This document shows positions 30,407 to 40,145 of a stretch of 64,000 bases of DNA, piece by piece (position 1 is the stretch's first letter; every line of letters begins with the position of its first letter). The translations under genes and the position numbers were made by a program. The notes under the pieces are model-generated. The model was not told the origin of the DNA and made no database searches. It saw only the letters and a list, made by a program, of their open reading frames with translations. Source of the DNA: Pontimonas sp. (GTDB lineage Bacteria > Actinomycetota > Actinomycetes > Actinomycetales > Microbacteriaceae); contig JAGYJI010000005.1 of NCBI GenBank assembly GCA_018402295.1, positions 1 to 64,000 on the forward strand, given 5' to 3'.

Positions 30407-31206
30407 TCTCCGTGGAGCGCGGGAACGCTCCGGCAGAGTTTGTCTTGGTCAGCGCGCTCGTGGTTGCTCTTGTTCTTGGCGCGCTCCAGGTTGTCGTGGT
30501 GGGGTATGTCCGGCATGCCCTGACCTCCGCCGCAGCGGAGGGCGCTCGGGTGGGAAGCGTGATCGATGCGACAGCCGTGGATGCGGTCTCTCACACCCGA
30601 GGACTGATTGAATCCTCCCTCTCGCCCCAGTATTCGGGTCAGATTGTTGCCACGCGTTCCTCGGCATTGGGGGTTCCCACACTCGAGGTGAGAGTCCTCG
30701 CCCCCTATCCCGCGCTGGGGCTCTGGAGTGTGGGCGGGGTGATGGAGGTGAGCGCTCATGCCCCCTTGACTATGCGAGATAAAGCGAGTGAGTCGGGTCG
30801 CGCCTCTTTAGAGTTCTTGGTGTTCGGGATTGCCTTAGTCATCCCCGTGATGTTTCTCGGCATGAGTCTCTCGTCCATTCAGGGAGCGACCCTGGCGGCA
30901 CAGAGCGCCTCCACTCACGCTGCCAGGGTCTTCGTTCAACAGCCAGGGCTCACAGATGCCGTAGCGATTGCGGAGAGAGCAGCTCTGGTTGCTCTTCGTA
31001 ACCACGGTTTTGAGTCCTATTCCCGGTTGGAGAGATTCTGCGAGCCCGCGTCGTGTGTGTCGCCAGGAGCGGTAGTCACCATTCGCGTGTCGGTTGAGGC
31101 ACCGCTGTTTTCCAGCGATGTGCTGCCGGGAATTCTCGGAGCCGAGACTGTGACAGTCTCGGCTGAATCGACGCGGGTGGTCTCCCGATACGGGGTTCCC
31201 CGGTGA
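30403..31206 (+). CDS. Two tandem TadE-like pseudopilin units in one frame
   Basis: 267 residues with two TadE-like units. Unit 1 (about residues 1-125) starts ERGNAPAEFVLVSALVVALV, a membrane helix, then VRHALTSAAAEGARVGS. Unit 2 (from about residue 126, ATG 30772) starts ESGRASLEFLVFGIALVIPV, then STHAARVFVQ. In related genomes these are normally two adjacent genes (compare Rv3655c and neighbours). The fusion may be real, or one missed base may hide a stop/start near 30765-30790. A TTG at 30403 or a GTG at 30412 could be the start. Minor pilins of the Tad system by context. Confidence 0.75.
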   Translation: MISVERGNAPAEFVLVSALVVALVLGALQVVVVGYVRHALTSAAAEGARVGSVIDATAVDAVSHTRGLIESSLSPQYSGQIVATRSSALGVPTLEVRVLAPYPALGLWSVGGVMEVSAHAPLTMRDKASESGRASLEFLVFGIALVIPVMFLGMSLSSIQGATLAAQSASTHAARVFVQQPGLTDAVAIAERAALVALRNHGFESYSRLERFCEPASCVSPGAVVTIRVSVEAPLFSSDVLPGILGAETVTVSAESTRVVSRYGVPR

Positions 31207-31625
31207 GTGAACGGGGCAGCATGATGCCCCTCCTGGGGGAGCAGCAGTGCTGCTCCTGGTCATGGTGATCGGTGTTGCGGGTGCCACGTCACTGCTGGTG
31301 GAGAGACAAAGGTTGTATTCCCTCGCTGATGGGGCCGCCATTTATGCTTCGGAAAACTTTGACCCAGCCCAAGTCTCGAGAGTGGGCTCGAGATCACGGG
31401 CACCGCTGACTTCTGGTCGAGTGCGAGCAGTCAGCGAGGGAGTTTCTTCAGCGGGTGGGGTCGGAGGACTTGGACTCAGTTCGACTCGAGTCCGCTCGCA
31501 CGCCCGATGGGTGGCATGCGGAGGTCACCCTGTCGAGTCTGTGGTCTCCACCGGTGGTGTCGGAGTTTTTTCCGGAGGTGTTGCGCCTCCGGGTTGATGC
31601 CAGGGCGCAAACTTTTCTCCGGTGA
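31203..31625 (+). pseudogene. TadG/Rv3654c-like pilus-associated protein, frameshifted
   Basis: GTG 31203 overlaps the TadE stop by 4 bp and starts MSERGSMMPLLG. In the next frame the hydrophobic segment VLLLVMVIGVAGATSLLVERQ and LADGAAIYASENFD follow. The rest moves to a third frame reading LESARTPDGWHAEVTLSSL and ends LRVDARAQTFLR before TGA 31623-31625. About 140 residues, one N-terminal helix. This matches the last gene of actinobacterial tad clusters (helicase/secretion neighbourhood TadE-like protein). Its role in the pilus is undefined. At least two indels. Confidence 0.65.
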
Positions 31626-31669
31626 GTCTTCTCGGCATACGTGGAGCTTTGTCTGTGACCATTGCCCCC

Positions 31670-32361
31670 ATGACAGACATCACAGGCGCATCAATTCTTG
31701 TCGTGGGGGCAACCGGAGGACTTGGGCGCGAAATCTCCAGTCTTCTCTCACAGCGGGGAGCTTCTTTGACCCTCGCCGCCCGGGATGAGGGCCGGCTTGC
31801 CGCACTAGGAATCCCCGGAACGGTGGTTGCCGGTGATGTCACTCGTCCAGGAATTCCCGCTCACTTCGTCTCGAGCGCCGTGGGCGCATACGGAAAGCTC
31901 GACGGTGTCATCTTCGCGGCCGGTGCTGTTGCGTTTGGGTCGGTGACTGAGCTTTCGGATGAGGTCATTGAGCGTTTGTGGCAGGTGAACGCTCGGGCGT
32001 GGATGAGCCTTCTGCGCGAGGCAACGCCGGCTCTCACTGCGAGTGCTGCTGCGGGAGGTTCACCGTTTGCTCTGACGCTGAGCGGAGTGGTCGCAGAAGC
32101 TCCCACCGCGGGAATCGCCGCGTATTCCGCAGTCAAGTCCGCACTGCACTCCTATGGGGTTGCTGCCGGGCGCGAATTGCGACGAGCGGGCATCCGGATG
32201 GTCGATGCGCGCCCCGGTCACACCGAGACAGAGCTTTCCCTTCATCCCCTCGCCGGATCCGCGCCCGCTTTCGCGGCGGGGCTGGCCCCGCTGCGGTCGC
32301 AGCGCGCTTGGTTGAGGCAATCGCGGCGGATGAGAAGGATCTCCCGAGCTCTAGCTTCTAA
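31670..32361 (+). pseudogene. Short-chain dehydrogenase/reductase, one late frameshift
   Basis: About 230 residues from ATG 31670 (MTDITGASILVVGATGGLGR), the SDR cofactor motif TGxxxGxG variant GATGGLG. The active site has LTLSGVVAEAP with the Ser, then Tyr and Lys in AAYSAVKSAL, and DARPGHTETEL. Near 32275 the frame breaks; the next frame gives AAVAARLVEAIAADEKDLPS and stops at TAG 32359-32361. Uncut, the first frame would run into prfB. Substrate unknown. It separates the tad operon from prfB. Confidence 0.82.
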
Positions 32362-32385
32362 GCGCTCAGCTAGTCTGAAGGGGTT

Positions 32386-33498
32386 ATGACAGACCTCGAC
32401 GTTTCTGGGCGAATCACCGCTCTTCGCTCGACTTTTTCGACCATTGAGGCTGTCGTTGACCCGGAGAGCCTCACCCAGGAGATTGCCGAGCTCTCCGAGC
32501 AAGCGTCGGCTCCGGGCCTCTGGGATGACACGGAGAACGCTCAGAAAATCACCAGCGCCCTCAGTCATCGCCAGAGCGAGCTCGCTCGTGTGGTGGAGGT
32601 TTCCAGGCGCCTTGATGACCTCGACGTCCTGCTCGACATGGCCAAAGAAGCGGGTGATGACGCGTCTGTGGACGAAGTCCACCTCGAACTTGATGAACTG
32701 GAGCGCATCCTCGGCGAGATGGAAATCGCCACCCTGCTCGATGGCGAGTATGACGCACTGCCGGCGATCATCACGATCCGGGCGGGGGCTGGGGGAGTGG
32801 ACGCCGCGGACTTCGCAGAGATGCTGTTGCGCATGTATGTGCGGTGGGCGGATGCTCATGGCCACCGGGCAACCGTGCTGGACACCAGTTATGCCGAAGA
32901 AGCCGGGATCAAGAGCGCAACACTTCAGATTGATGCCCCGCATGCCTTTGGGGTGTTGAGCGTGGAGGCCGGAACACACCGCTTGGTTCGGATGAGCCCG
33001 TTCAACTCAGCCGGCAAACGTCAGACATCGTTTGCTGCGGTGGAAGTGGTTCCTCTGATGGCGGAAGCCGCCGAGATTGAGATTCCAGAAGCCGACATGC
33101 GAGTCGATGTCTTTCGTTCTTCGGGCCCCGGCGGTCAATCCGTCAACACCACAGATTCTGCGGTGCGGATCACGCACCTCCCCACCGGGATTGTGGTGAG
33201 TTGCCAGAACGAGAAAAGCCAGATTCAAAACCGCGCAGCTGCGCTGCGGGTTTTGACCAGCCGTTTGCTTCTGCTGCAGCGTGAGGAAGAGGCGGCCAAG
33301 AAGAAAGAGCTCGCCGGTGTCATCACCGCCAGTTGGGGTGACCAGATGCGCAGCTATGTTCTTGCTCCGTATCAGATGGTCAAAGACCTCCGATCGGAGT
33401 ATGAGGTGAACAACCCGAGTGCCGTTTTTGACGGCGATCTCGACGGTTTTTTGCAGGCTGGAATCCGCTGGCGCAAAAGCGCTGACCGGGTGTCGTAA
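32386..33498 (+). CDS. prfB: Peptide chain release factor 2
   Basis: Recognises UGA and UAA stops. 370 residues in a single frame, without the programmed +1 frameshift seen in many bacteria; actinobacteria generally lack it. The catalytic GGQ lies in [19 protein letters not shown], and the anticodon-like SPF is in [15 protein letters not shown]. prfB-ftsE-ftsX-smpB is a conserved actinobacterial order. Confidence 0.96.
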   Translation: MTDLDVSGRITALRSTFSTIEAVVDPESLTQEIAELSEQASAPGLWDDTENAQKITSALSHRQSELARVVEVSRRLDDLDVLLDMAKEAGDDASVDEVHLELDELERILGEMEIATLLDGEYDALPAIITIRAGAGGVDAADFAEMLLRMYVRWADAHGHRATVLDTSYAEEAGIKSATLQIDAPHAFGVLSVEAGTHRLVRMSPFNSAGKRQTSFAAVEVVPLMAEAAEIEIPEADMRVDVFRSSGPGGQSVNTTDSAVRITHLPTGIVVSCQNEKSQIQNRAAALRVLTSRLLLLQREEEAAKKKELAGVITASWGDQMRSYVLAPYQMVKDLRSEYEVNNPSAVFDGDLDGFLQAGIRWRKSADRVS

Positions 33499-33537
33499 GG
33501 GGGTTTCGAGACGCCTCGAATCTAGGATTGGGGCGCC

Positions 33538-34367
33538 ATGATTCTCTTTGAAGACGTCTCCAAAATGTATCGGGGTGCGCCGAAACCCGCCCTGAGTAAT
33601 GTCAGTGTCGATATCGGCGCTGGTGAGTTTGTCTTCCTCGTGGGAGCCTCGGGTTCGGGTAAATCGAGCTTTCTGCGGCTCATTTTGAAAGAAGAGCGTC
33701 CGAGTGCGGGCAATGTCCACGTTTTGGGTCAGGACCTCCGGAGAATTCCCAGTCGTAAAGTTCCCCAATTCCGGCGCAGCCTCGGAGTGGTGTTCCAAGA
33801 TTTCCGTCTGCTGCCCCAAAAAACAGTGTTCGATAACGTCGCGTTTTCCTTGCGCGTTATCGGCAAAAGCGCCGGGTTTATCCACGAAGCGGTCCCGGAT
33901 ATTCTCCAAACCGTGGGGCTTGCGGCCAAAGCAAAGAACTTCCCCACGAACTCTCCGGTGGTGAACAGCAGCGAGTGGCGATTGCCCGCGCTGCGGTGAA
34001 CAAACCGGCCATCATGCTGGCGGATGAGCCCACCGGAAACCTTGACCCGGCCACGAGTGCGGGAATCATGAATGTTCTCTCCCGCATCAATGCGTCGGGA
34101 ACCACGGTCATCATGGCCACCCACGACTCCGGCATTGTGGACCAAATGCAGCGACGGGTTATTGAGATTGCGGGCGGACGTATTGTCCGTGACGAGCACC
34201 AGGGTGGGTATGAAACCAGTGCCATTCCGCTGGGCGAAATGGACACCGCTCCCATCCCCGTCATCACGGACGAGATGGCGATGGCGGACCCCACACCTAT
34301 TCGCGCCAACACCACCTCTGATCCTGATGACATCGCCTCGCCGTTCCCCTGGGAGTTGCGGGCGTGA
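33538..34367 (+). pseudogene. ftsE: Cell division ATP-binding protein FtsE, one frameshift
   Basis: ABC-type ATPase that with FtsX regulates septal peptidoglycan hydrolases. Walker A is LVGASGSGKSSFLRL, the Q-loop is VFQDFRLLP, and Walker B is [13 protein letters not shown]. The frame breaks at about 33946 inside the signature motif: a missing C gives [12 protein letters not shown] where the next frame gives [16 protein letters not shown]. The C-terminal extension of about 45 acidic and Pro-rich residues after [13 protein letters not shown] is longer than in E. coli FtsE. Overlaps ftsX by 4 bp. Confidence 0.93.
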
Positions 34368-35278
34368 GACTGGGCTTTGTCCTTCGAGAAGTAGCAACTG
34401 GTCTTTCCCGGAACTTCTCGATGGTGGTCTCCATCATCTTGGTGACCTTCATCTCTCTGACGTTCGTGGGAACCGCGATCCTGCTGCAGGCCCAAATCAA
34501 CCAGATGAAGTCGTTCTGGTTTGATCGAGCCCAAGTCGCCATCTATATGTGTACTGACTTCTCGACCCTGGGTGGCTGTGATCAACAGGCGGCGAGCCCC
34601 GACCAGAAGCTCGCCATTGAGCAACGACTCGAGTCCGCCACCCTCGCGCCGTATATCGACCGGTTCTACTTTGAAGACCGGGACCAGGCTTTTGAGAACT
34701 TCCGTGAGCAATTCAAAGACAGTGCCGTGGTGGACCTGGTCTCGCCTGAGCTACTTCCCGAAACCTTCTGGGTGAACCTGGTGGACCCGGAACAGAGTGA
34801 GCTGATTTTCGAATCCATTGCGGGTCTTCCCGGGGTGGAGAGCGTTATCGACCAGCGAAGCTACCTGGACCAAATCTTTGCCCTGCTAAACGCCGGAAGC
34901 CTCACCGCAGTGGCGGTGGCGTCTCTGATGCTGGTTGCTGCCGCGCTGTTGATTGCGACCACGATTCGCTTGAGTGCGTTCTCCAGAAGGCGAGAGCTTG
35001 CCATCATGCGCCTGGTCGGAGCATCCAACCGCTTCATCCAAACTCCCTTTGTGCTGGAGGGAATTGTTGCGGCCGCACTCGGTGCGGCACTGGCCTCCGT
35101 TGCGGTGTGGAGCATCGTGCGGTTCTTTGTTCAGGGTTATCTCACGGAGGCATTGCCGACCACCGTGTTCGTGACCAGCGCTGACGCGTTTGCCACGATG
35201 CCCTTCCTGTTTGCGACCGGAATCGGTCTGGCGGTTGTCGCCTCGTACATCTCGATTACCCGATATCTCCGCGCCTAG
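34364..35278 (+). CDS. ftsX: Cell division protein FtsX
   Basis: Membrane partner of FtsE, 304 residues, four helices: about residues 21-42, 178-200, 225-248 and 270-295. The large extracellular loop (about residues 45-175) contains ICTDFS-type sequence with two Cys ([12 protein letters not shown]), as in actinobacterial FtsX, which contacts the hydrolase RipC-type partner. GTG start overlaps the ftsE stop by 4 bp. Confidence 0.94.
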   Translation: MRLGFVLREVATGLSRNFSMVVSIILVTFISLTFVGTAILLQAQINQMKSFWFDRAQVAIYMCTDFSTLGGCDQQAASPDQKLAIEQRLESATLAPYIDRFYFEDRDQAFENFREQFKDSAVVDLVSPELLPETFWVNLVDPEQSELIFESIAGLPGVESVIDQRSYLDQIFALLNAGSLTAVAVASLMLVAAALLIATTIRLSAFSRRRELAIMRLVGASNRFIQTPFVLEGIVAAALGAALASVAVWSIVRFFVQGYLTEALPTTVFVTSADAFATMPFLFATGIGLAVVASYISITRYLRA

Positions 35279-35297
35279 AGGCTAAAAACCCTCTAGG
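35274..35297 (+). terminator. Hairpin at the ftsX stop codon, possible terminator
   Basis: CCTAGAGG (35274-35281) and CCTCTAGG (35290-35297) form a perfect 8-bp stem around an A-rich 8-base loop. It includes the ftsX stop TAG. No T run follows, so it may be a weak terminator or an mRNA 3'-end stabiliser between ftsX and smpB. Confidence 0.4.
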
Positions 35298-35392
35298 GCC
35301 CAAACACCCCTGGCGCTAGACTGTGGGGCTGGTCCAGCGCCCTATGGCGCGGAAGAGCTCTGTCTGGGGTATGCGATGAAGGAGGTGGCACC

Positions 35393-35870
35393 ATGGCGAG
35401 AGAAAACGGCGAGAAGGTGGTGGCCACCAATCGCAAAGCACGACACGATTACGCGATCGAGGACACCCTAGAAGCAGGCATTGTCTTGACCGGCACCGAG
35501 GTCAAGTCCCTGCGGCAAGGACGTGCGTCACTGGTGGACGCCTACGCCACCATTGATGGTGGTGAGGCGTGGCTTGAATCTGTCCATATTCCCGAATACA
35601 ACGAGGGAACCTGGACTAATCACCCACCCCGTCGAAAGCGCAAACTCCTGCTTCACCGAGACCAAATTACGAAGCTGGCGCACCGCATATCCGCGGGGGG
35701 TTACACGCTGGTGCCCTCTGCGCCTGTATTTCCTCGATGGCCGCGCCAAAGTTGAGATCGCGGTGGCAAAGGGTAAGCGGGAATATGACAAACGCCAGAC
35801 TTTGCGCAAGAAGCAAGACGATCGAGAAGCAGCCCGCGCGATAGCGTCCAGGCGGAAACTGGGCGATTAG
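35393..35870 (+). pseudogene. smpB: SsrA-binding protein SmpB, one frameshift
   Basis: Partner of tmRNA in rescuing stalled ribosomes. ATG 35393 follows a strong AAGGAGG site. The first frame reads [40 protein letters not shown] and [10 protein letters not shown]. Near 35718 the frame shifts; the next gives [20 protein letters not shown] and [11 protein letters not shown], ending LGD at TAG 35868-35870. About 159 residues, the family norm. tmRNA lies 1.6 kb downstream rather than next door. Confidence 0.93.
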
Positions 35871-35901
35871 CTAGGGCTTCGAGGCGTAGGCTGGAGCAAG
35901 A

Positions 35902-37401
35902 ATGTCGAAGCTCTCAGGCCCTCCGGTAACGGAACCCATCAACCTCTCTGGTGATCGCACCAGGTGGCGCGCCTATGCCGTTGCGGTGGGGGTTGCGTCC
36001 CTCACGATTCTGGACCTCGCCAAAATCAATGTCGCGATTCCAGCGATCAGTGATGTGTTGGGGGCAGGAGCAACCGAGGTTCAGCTGTTGCTCTCCGGCT
36101 TTGTGCTGGCCTTCGGTCTTGTGTTGGTGCCCTCAGGGCGCATCGGAGACCTCTACTCGAGACGCTTCATGTTCTTGCTCGGCCTCATTCTCTTCACCCT
36201 CGCCAGTGCGGCAGGAACATTTGCTCCCACCATTGAGCTCCTGATTGCGGCACGGATATTCCAAGGCTTTGCCGCGGGAATTTTGATGCCCCAGGTTCTG
36301 GGACTCGTGCAGCAGCTCTTCCAGGGGCGTGAGCGCGGCCAAGCCTTTGGTGTGTTTGGCGCGGTCATTGGCCTCTCCACCGCTTTTGGTCCCACCCTCG
36401 GGGGTTTCCTCGTGGGAGTCGGGGGCGAAGACTTTGGCTGGCGGCTGTTGTTTGCGATGAACATTCCACTGGGAATCCTCGCGTTTGTGATGGCGTTTCG
36501 TTTGTTGCCGAGAACCCAGGACACCTCCGAGGCGGTCAAAGACTTTGACCTGGTCGGAACTGCTCTGCTCGGTGTGACCACGTTCTCGCTGATGTTGCCG
36601 TTTGTTCTGACTACCGGAACAGAGGTGGATGACCCTGCCCGGTGGTGGTGGCTGGTGGTCATGGTGGTCGCTGGAAGCCTGTTCCTGGTCTGGGAGAAGG
36701 CCTACCTTGCCCGCGGCAAGGTCGCCATCATTGATTTTGAGCTCTTCAGGATTTCGACTTTCCGCAACGGAATTCTGATCTCCAGTTTCTACTTTGCGGC
36801 ACTGCCGGCAACATTCATCGTCCTGACGCTGTTCTTGCAGCAGGGCTTGGGCTTTTCTCCCGTGGTGGCGGGAATGGTGACTATTCCCTTTGCCCTAATC
36901 TCCGCCTACACCTCCTATCGCAGTGGAAAAGTTGTTCATAAGCGAGGGCGACCACTGGTCGTGGTCGGGCTCTTGGGTGTTCTGGCTGGGTTTGGGCTCG
37001 TGGTCTTGGCGTCATTCACCGTCCCCGACCCCTTCATGCCGATCGCGGTGGCGATTGCGATGACCGTGGCGGGGGCTGGTGGGGGAGCCGTGATTTCGCC
37101 CAACCAAACCCTGATGTTGGAAGACATCCCCGTTGTTCAGGGTGGTCTTGCGGGTTCGCTCGCCCAGGTCGGACAGCGCATTGGGACCGCCATTGGGCTT
37201 GCCGCAGCGCTGTCCACGTTCTTCTATGTTCTTGCAGAAGAGGCAAACCTGACCCAGAGTGCTCGCTACCACGATGCCTTTGCGGTGGCGTTCCTGGTGG
37301 TTGTGGGTCTCGTCAGCGCAGCCCTGGTGTTTGCTCTGATGGACACTCGCGTGAGGAAATCAGACGAAACCCTCGCTACTTCACAGGTCCTGGACGTATA
37401 G
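35902..37401 (+). CDS. MFS transporter, DHA2 (14-helix) type
   Basis: 499 residues with about 14 hydrophobic segments. Motif A-like VPSGRIGDLYSRRFMFLLG occurs after helix 2, a motif C-like AVIGLSTAFGPTLGGFL in helix 5, and N-terminal ILDLAKINVAIPAIS typical of EmrB/QacA-like drug:H+ antiporters. The exported substrate is unknown. It is inserted between smpB and ssrA, which usually adjoin in actinobacteria. No regulator is adjacent. Frame intact, codon use like its neighbours. Confidence 0.9.
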   Translation: MSKLSGPPVTEPINLSGDRTRWRAYAVAVGVASLTILDLAKINVAIPAISDVLGAGATEVQLLLSGFVLAFGLVLVPSGRIGDLYSRRFMFLLGLILFTLASAAGTFAPTIELLIAARIFQGFAAGILMPQVLGLVQQLFQGRERGQAFGVFGAVIGLSTAFGPTLGGFLVGVGGEDFGWRLLFAMNIPLGILAFVMAFRLLPRTQDTSEAVKDFDLVGTALLGVTTFSLMLPFVLTTGTEVDDPARWWWLVVMVVAGSLFLVWEKAYLARGKVAIIDFELFRISTFRNGILISSFYFAALPATFIVLTLFLQQGLGFSPVVAGMVTIPFALISAYTSYRSGKVVHKRGRPLVVVGLLGVLAGFGLVVLASFTVPDPFMPIAVAIAMTVAGAGGGAVISPNQTLMLEDIPVVQGGLAGSLAQVGQRIGTAIGLAAALSTFFYVLAEEANLTQSARYHDAFAVAFLVVVGLVSAALVFALMDTRVRKSDETLATSQVLDV

Positions 37402-37485
37402 TGGTGATGCCTCACAGGCATCGGGACTCACCTAATTCCACAGCGCACCACCACGCTTCTCTCCCCTTGGGGAGTGAAGGACCAT

Positions 37486-37856
37486 GGGGATGATCGGTTT
37501 CGACATTGCTTGTGTGTCCACAGAGAAGCGGGCCGAGAATGCAGAGTCAACTCGTAAATGTCCTCTGCAAACTATAGGTGCCAATACAAAGCGCACCGAC
37601 TTCGCTCTCGCTGCCTAAGCAGCGGACAAGTCCGTCAGTCTGAACTCGCCTTCGGTTCAGTTCCTGGCGTCGTTAAGGAGGCTTGCTGATGATGCGTGTG
37701 TCAGGAATCATCGGGACTTTTTACTGATACTGGGCCTGTCGCGCTAGGTGCTTGTGACAAAGTGCGGGGCCAAGTAGAACGATTTCATAAGCTACGCCCG
37801 TAGAAGACTGTGGTTCGGAGTAGTGGACCCGGGTTCGATTCCCGGCATCTCCACCA
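37486..37856 (+). ncRNA. ssrA: tmRNA
   Basis: About 371 nt. The 5' end GGGGATGATCGGTTTCGACA and the 3' end (GGTTCGATTCCCGGCATCTCCACCA split over 37831-37856) are the tmRNA tRNA-like domain; the GGGGATG and CATCTCC ends pair, and CCA is encoded. The tag frame starts at GCC 37580 and reads ANTKRTDFALAA, stop TAA 37616-37618, with the usual ALAA degradation signal. Pseudoknot-like GC-rich segments lie in 37620-37800. Partner SmpB is at 35393. Confidence 0.95.
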
Positions 37857-37876
37857 TCGGTGCGCTGTGGAACTCT

Positions 37877-38827
37877 TTAGTTCTCCTCTGCAACTGTGCG
37901 GAACTTTTCGGCGTCCACCCGCGCCGGATAGGACGACTGCGCACCGGGTCTCTGAACGCTCTCGGATGCTGCGTGAACAGCACCTCGGAGTGCTCCTTGC
38001 CAGTGAGATCCGTGGCTCATCAGAGAGACAAAGTAGCCCACGAAGCAATCACCGGCTCCGACCGTGTCCACCGCTGTCACGGCGGGAGCTTCTGCGAAGA
38101 ATGCACCGTCCTCGGGCGCGAATCCCAGGGCACCCTTCGATCCCAGTGTCACGACAAGGTTGCATCCGATGGCCTCAGACCACTGGGGGATATGCCCCGC
38201 CAGCTCGGATGCTGAGCCCTCCACCTTCGCGCTCACACCAACCTCCCCCAGAAGCCCCTCCATTTCGACCTCATTAGCAATCAGCCAGTCGGTGTTGGAC
38301 GTGATGCCAGGGATGAGTGGCGAGTAGGGGGCAGTGTTGAGGACTCGAACCATGCCGTGTTCCCCGGCAGCCTGCAGGCCTGCCAGAGCGATCTCCTGGT
38401 TGACCTCGAGTTGGGAAATGAAGTATCGAGCACCTGAGAGTGATGCCACGGCTTCCGCAGCACCGGAAGCGGTCAGCGTGGCTGAGGCTCCCAAAAACAC
38501 GGCAATGCGGTTTGCGCCGCTGTCTTCCACATAAATCGTCGCATTGCCCGAGGGGCCTGGAACCTGAACAAGGTGGTCCAGGTGGAGACCCTCGGCAGTC
38601 AACGCGGTGTGGATCATGTCTCCAAAGGAGTCATCCCCGCGTCTGCCGATGAACGCCACCTCTGATCCGGCCCTGGCTGCGGCAACGGCCTGGTTGGCAC
38701 CTTTGCCGCCCATGCCGATGCTGAAGTCATGGCCAATAACGGTTTCCCCTTCGGCAGGGGCGTGCGCCATATAGGTGGTGAGGTCCACGTTGGCATTTCC
38801 CAAGACGACGATGTCAGGTGTGCTCAT
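37877..38827 (-). CDS. PfkB-family sugar kinase, ribokinase-like
   Basis: 316 residues from ATG 38827. PfkB signature 1 is IGMGGKGANQAVAAARAGSE; signature 2, with the anion hole and catalytic Asp, is VDTVGAGDCFVGYFV. GNANVDLTTYM and ISQLEVNQE are ribokinase-like. Likely phosphorylates ribose or a related sugar with ATP. No ribose transporter is nearby. It ends 20 bp from the tmRNA 3' end, convergent. Starts 12 bp after the lipoprotein gene, at the end of the aroA-rsgA-hisN minus-strand run. Confidence 0.85.
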   Translation of the reverse strand: MSTPDIVVLGNANVDLTTYMAHAPAEGETVIGHDFSIGMGGKGANQAVAAARAGSEVAFIGRRGDDSFGDMIHTALTAEGLHLDHLVQVPGPSGNATIYVEDSGANRIAVFLGASATLTASGAAEAVASLSGARYFISQLEVNQEIALAGLQAAGEHGMVRVLNTAPYSPLIPGITSNTDWLIANEVEMEGLLGEVGVSAKVEGSASELAGHIPQWSEAIGCNLVVTLGSKGALGFAPEDGAFFAEAPAVTAVDTVGAGDCFVGYFVSLMSHGSHWQGALRGAVHAASESVQRPGAQSSYPARVDAEKFRTVAEEN

Positions 38828-38839
38828 GAGGAAATTCTC

Positions 38840-39306
38840 CTACCTTTTCGCGTTCAGGAGTGACCCTGACACCTTCAGGCCCGGGTCAAACGCGAGACAG
38901 TAGATCGTGCGGTCCCCTTGAGCCCAGGAGCTGGCGGTGGGGTAGTAGAAACGAAAATCGAGTGTGGAATTGGCAAAGGGAACACCGATGAAGTCCCCAA
39001 AAGCCCTGGCGCACCGATCTTGACCCTGAGTGACGAGTTCCCGCTCCCCAGGAAAGGTGGACCCTTCCACACCGAGAATGGCAAACAGTTCCGAGTCGTG
39101 AGGGTCCTCACAGTCAACCCGCGGGACATCGGTCATGTCGGAGCGCAAGGGAACCCCGCATCATTCAGGCAATCACCCAGCTCCAAATCAAACAGTGTCA
39201 CCGCGCCCTCGGGCGCGTCGTCGCTGGACTGGGGAAGGCCGGAAGCGCAACCGGTCAGGACCAGTGCGAGTGTCACACCGGCAATGATGCCAGGCGGGAC
39301 TCTCAT
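38840..39306 (-). pseudogene. Septum-formation-domain lipoprotein, one frameshift
   Basis: ATG 39306 overlaps the hisN stop by 4 bp. A lipoprotein signal peptide (MRVPPGIIAGVTLALVLTGC) with lipobox LTGC leads into LFDLELGDCLND. The frame breaks near 39145 and continues VPRVDCEDPHDSELFAILG, then QDRCARAFGDFIG and SSWAQGDRTIYCLAFDP. The C-x-n-V-x-C-x-x-PHD-x-E pattern is that of the septum-formation family (PF13845) of actinobacterial surface proteins. About 155 residues, probably anchored outside the membrane. Exact role unknown. Confidence 0.75.
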
Positions 39307-40118
39307 GCCGGGTCTTTCTGAACAATGCTGAGCACCTCATCGTGCAGGAGGCCGTTGGTGGCCAGAGCACTCCCGGTCCAGATGCTGCTCTCGCCATCGA
39401 GTGAGCTAAAGCGTCCCCCAGCGCCCTCGATAATGGGCTGGATAGCGGCCATGTCATAGGGCTGAAGGTCGGGTTCCCCGCCATATCAAGGCTGCCCTCC
39501 GCCACCAGCATGTAGGGCCAGAAGTCCCCGAGCGCACGGGTGCGCCACGCCTGGCTGGTGAGATCCAACAACGCTTCTTGGCGCCCATCGGCGACCCACT
39601 GAGGAATGCTGTTATAGGACAGGGTGGCGTCCGAGAGTGTCGCCACTGTGCTCACCTGGAGCGGGGTTTCTTCGCGTGACCCAGCGTGTCGTGCTCCACG
39701 CACCGAGGTCGGTGGCTCCAAACCACCTCTTTCCCAGAGCTGGAGCGCTAATGGCCCCCACCACGGGAACACCATCGATGGCGAGTGCCACCAATGTTCC
39801 CCAGATGGGGAGCCCCCGGAGGAACCCGGCAGTCCCATCAATCGGGTCAATAATCCACTGTCGACCAGGCTTAGCGCCTGAAGTCTTCGAATCGGTGCCC
39901 ATCTCCTCACCAAAAATGTCATCCTCGGGGCGAGAGGCGCTAATGGTGCTGCGAATCACGCTTTCCACCGCGTGATCCGCGTCGGTGACGGGCGTTCTAT
40001 CGGGCTTCGTGGTGACCACCAGGTCTTGAGCGCGAAAACGAGCGAGAGAGACCAGATCGGCGTTCGCCACGGCAACGCGAGCCAGGGCCAGGTCGTCCTG
40101 GAGGGTGAAGGAGGTCAC
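39303..40118 (-). pseudogene. hisN: Histidinol-phosphatase, inositol monophosphatase family, frameshifted
   Basis: Mg-dependent phosphatase. Metal-site motifs: DDIFGEEMG (Glu) and WIIDPIDGTAGFLRGLP (D-P-I-D-G-T). Then VPVVGAISAPALGKRWFGA. Frames change near 39665 and 39470; other frames read LSDATLSYNSIPQWVADGR, TRALGDFWPYMLVAEG and, at the end, GESSIWTGSALATNGLLHDE. About 270 residues joined. Actinobacteria use this family as HisN in histidine synthesis, and aroA-rsgA-hisN is a conserved order, so HisN is favoured over a general inositol phosphatase. Confidence 0.82.
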
Positions 40119-40145
40119 CTGATTGAGCGTAGTAGAGGCAGGCCG

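Noticed and set aside
32386-32480. Programmed +1 frameshift in prfB
   Set aside because: The frame is continuous with no in-frame UGA or slippery site near the N-terminus.
37486-38827. Integrated element at the tmRNA 3' end
   Set aside because: No integrase, no repeat of the tmRNA 3' sequence further on, and the downstream genes are ordinary chromosomal genes.
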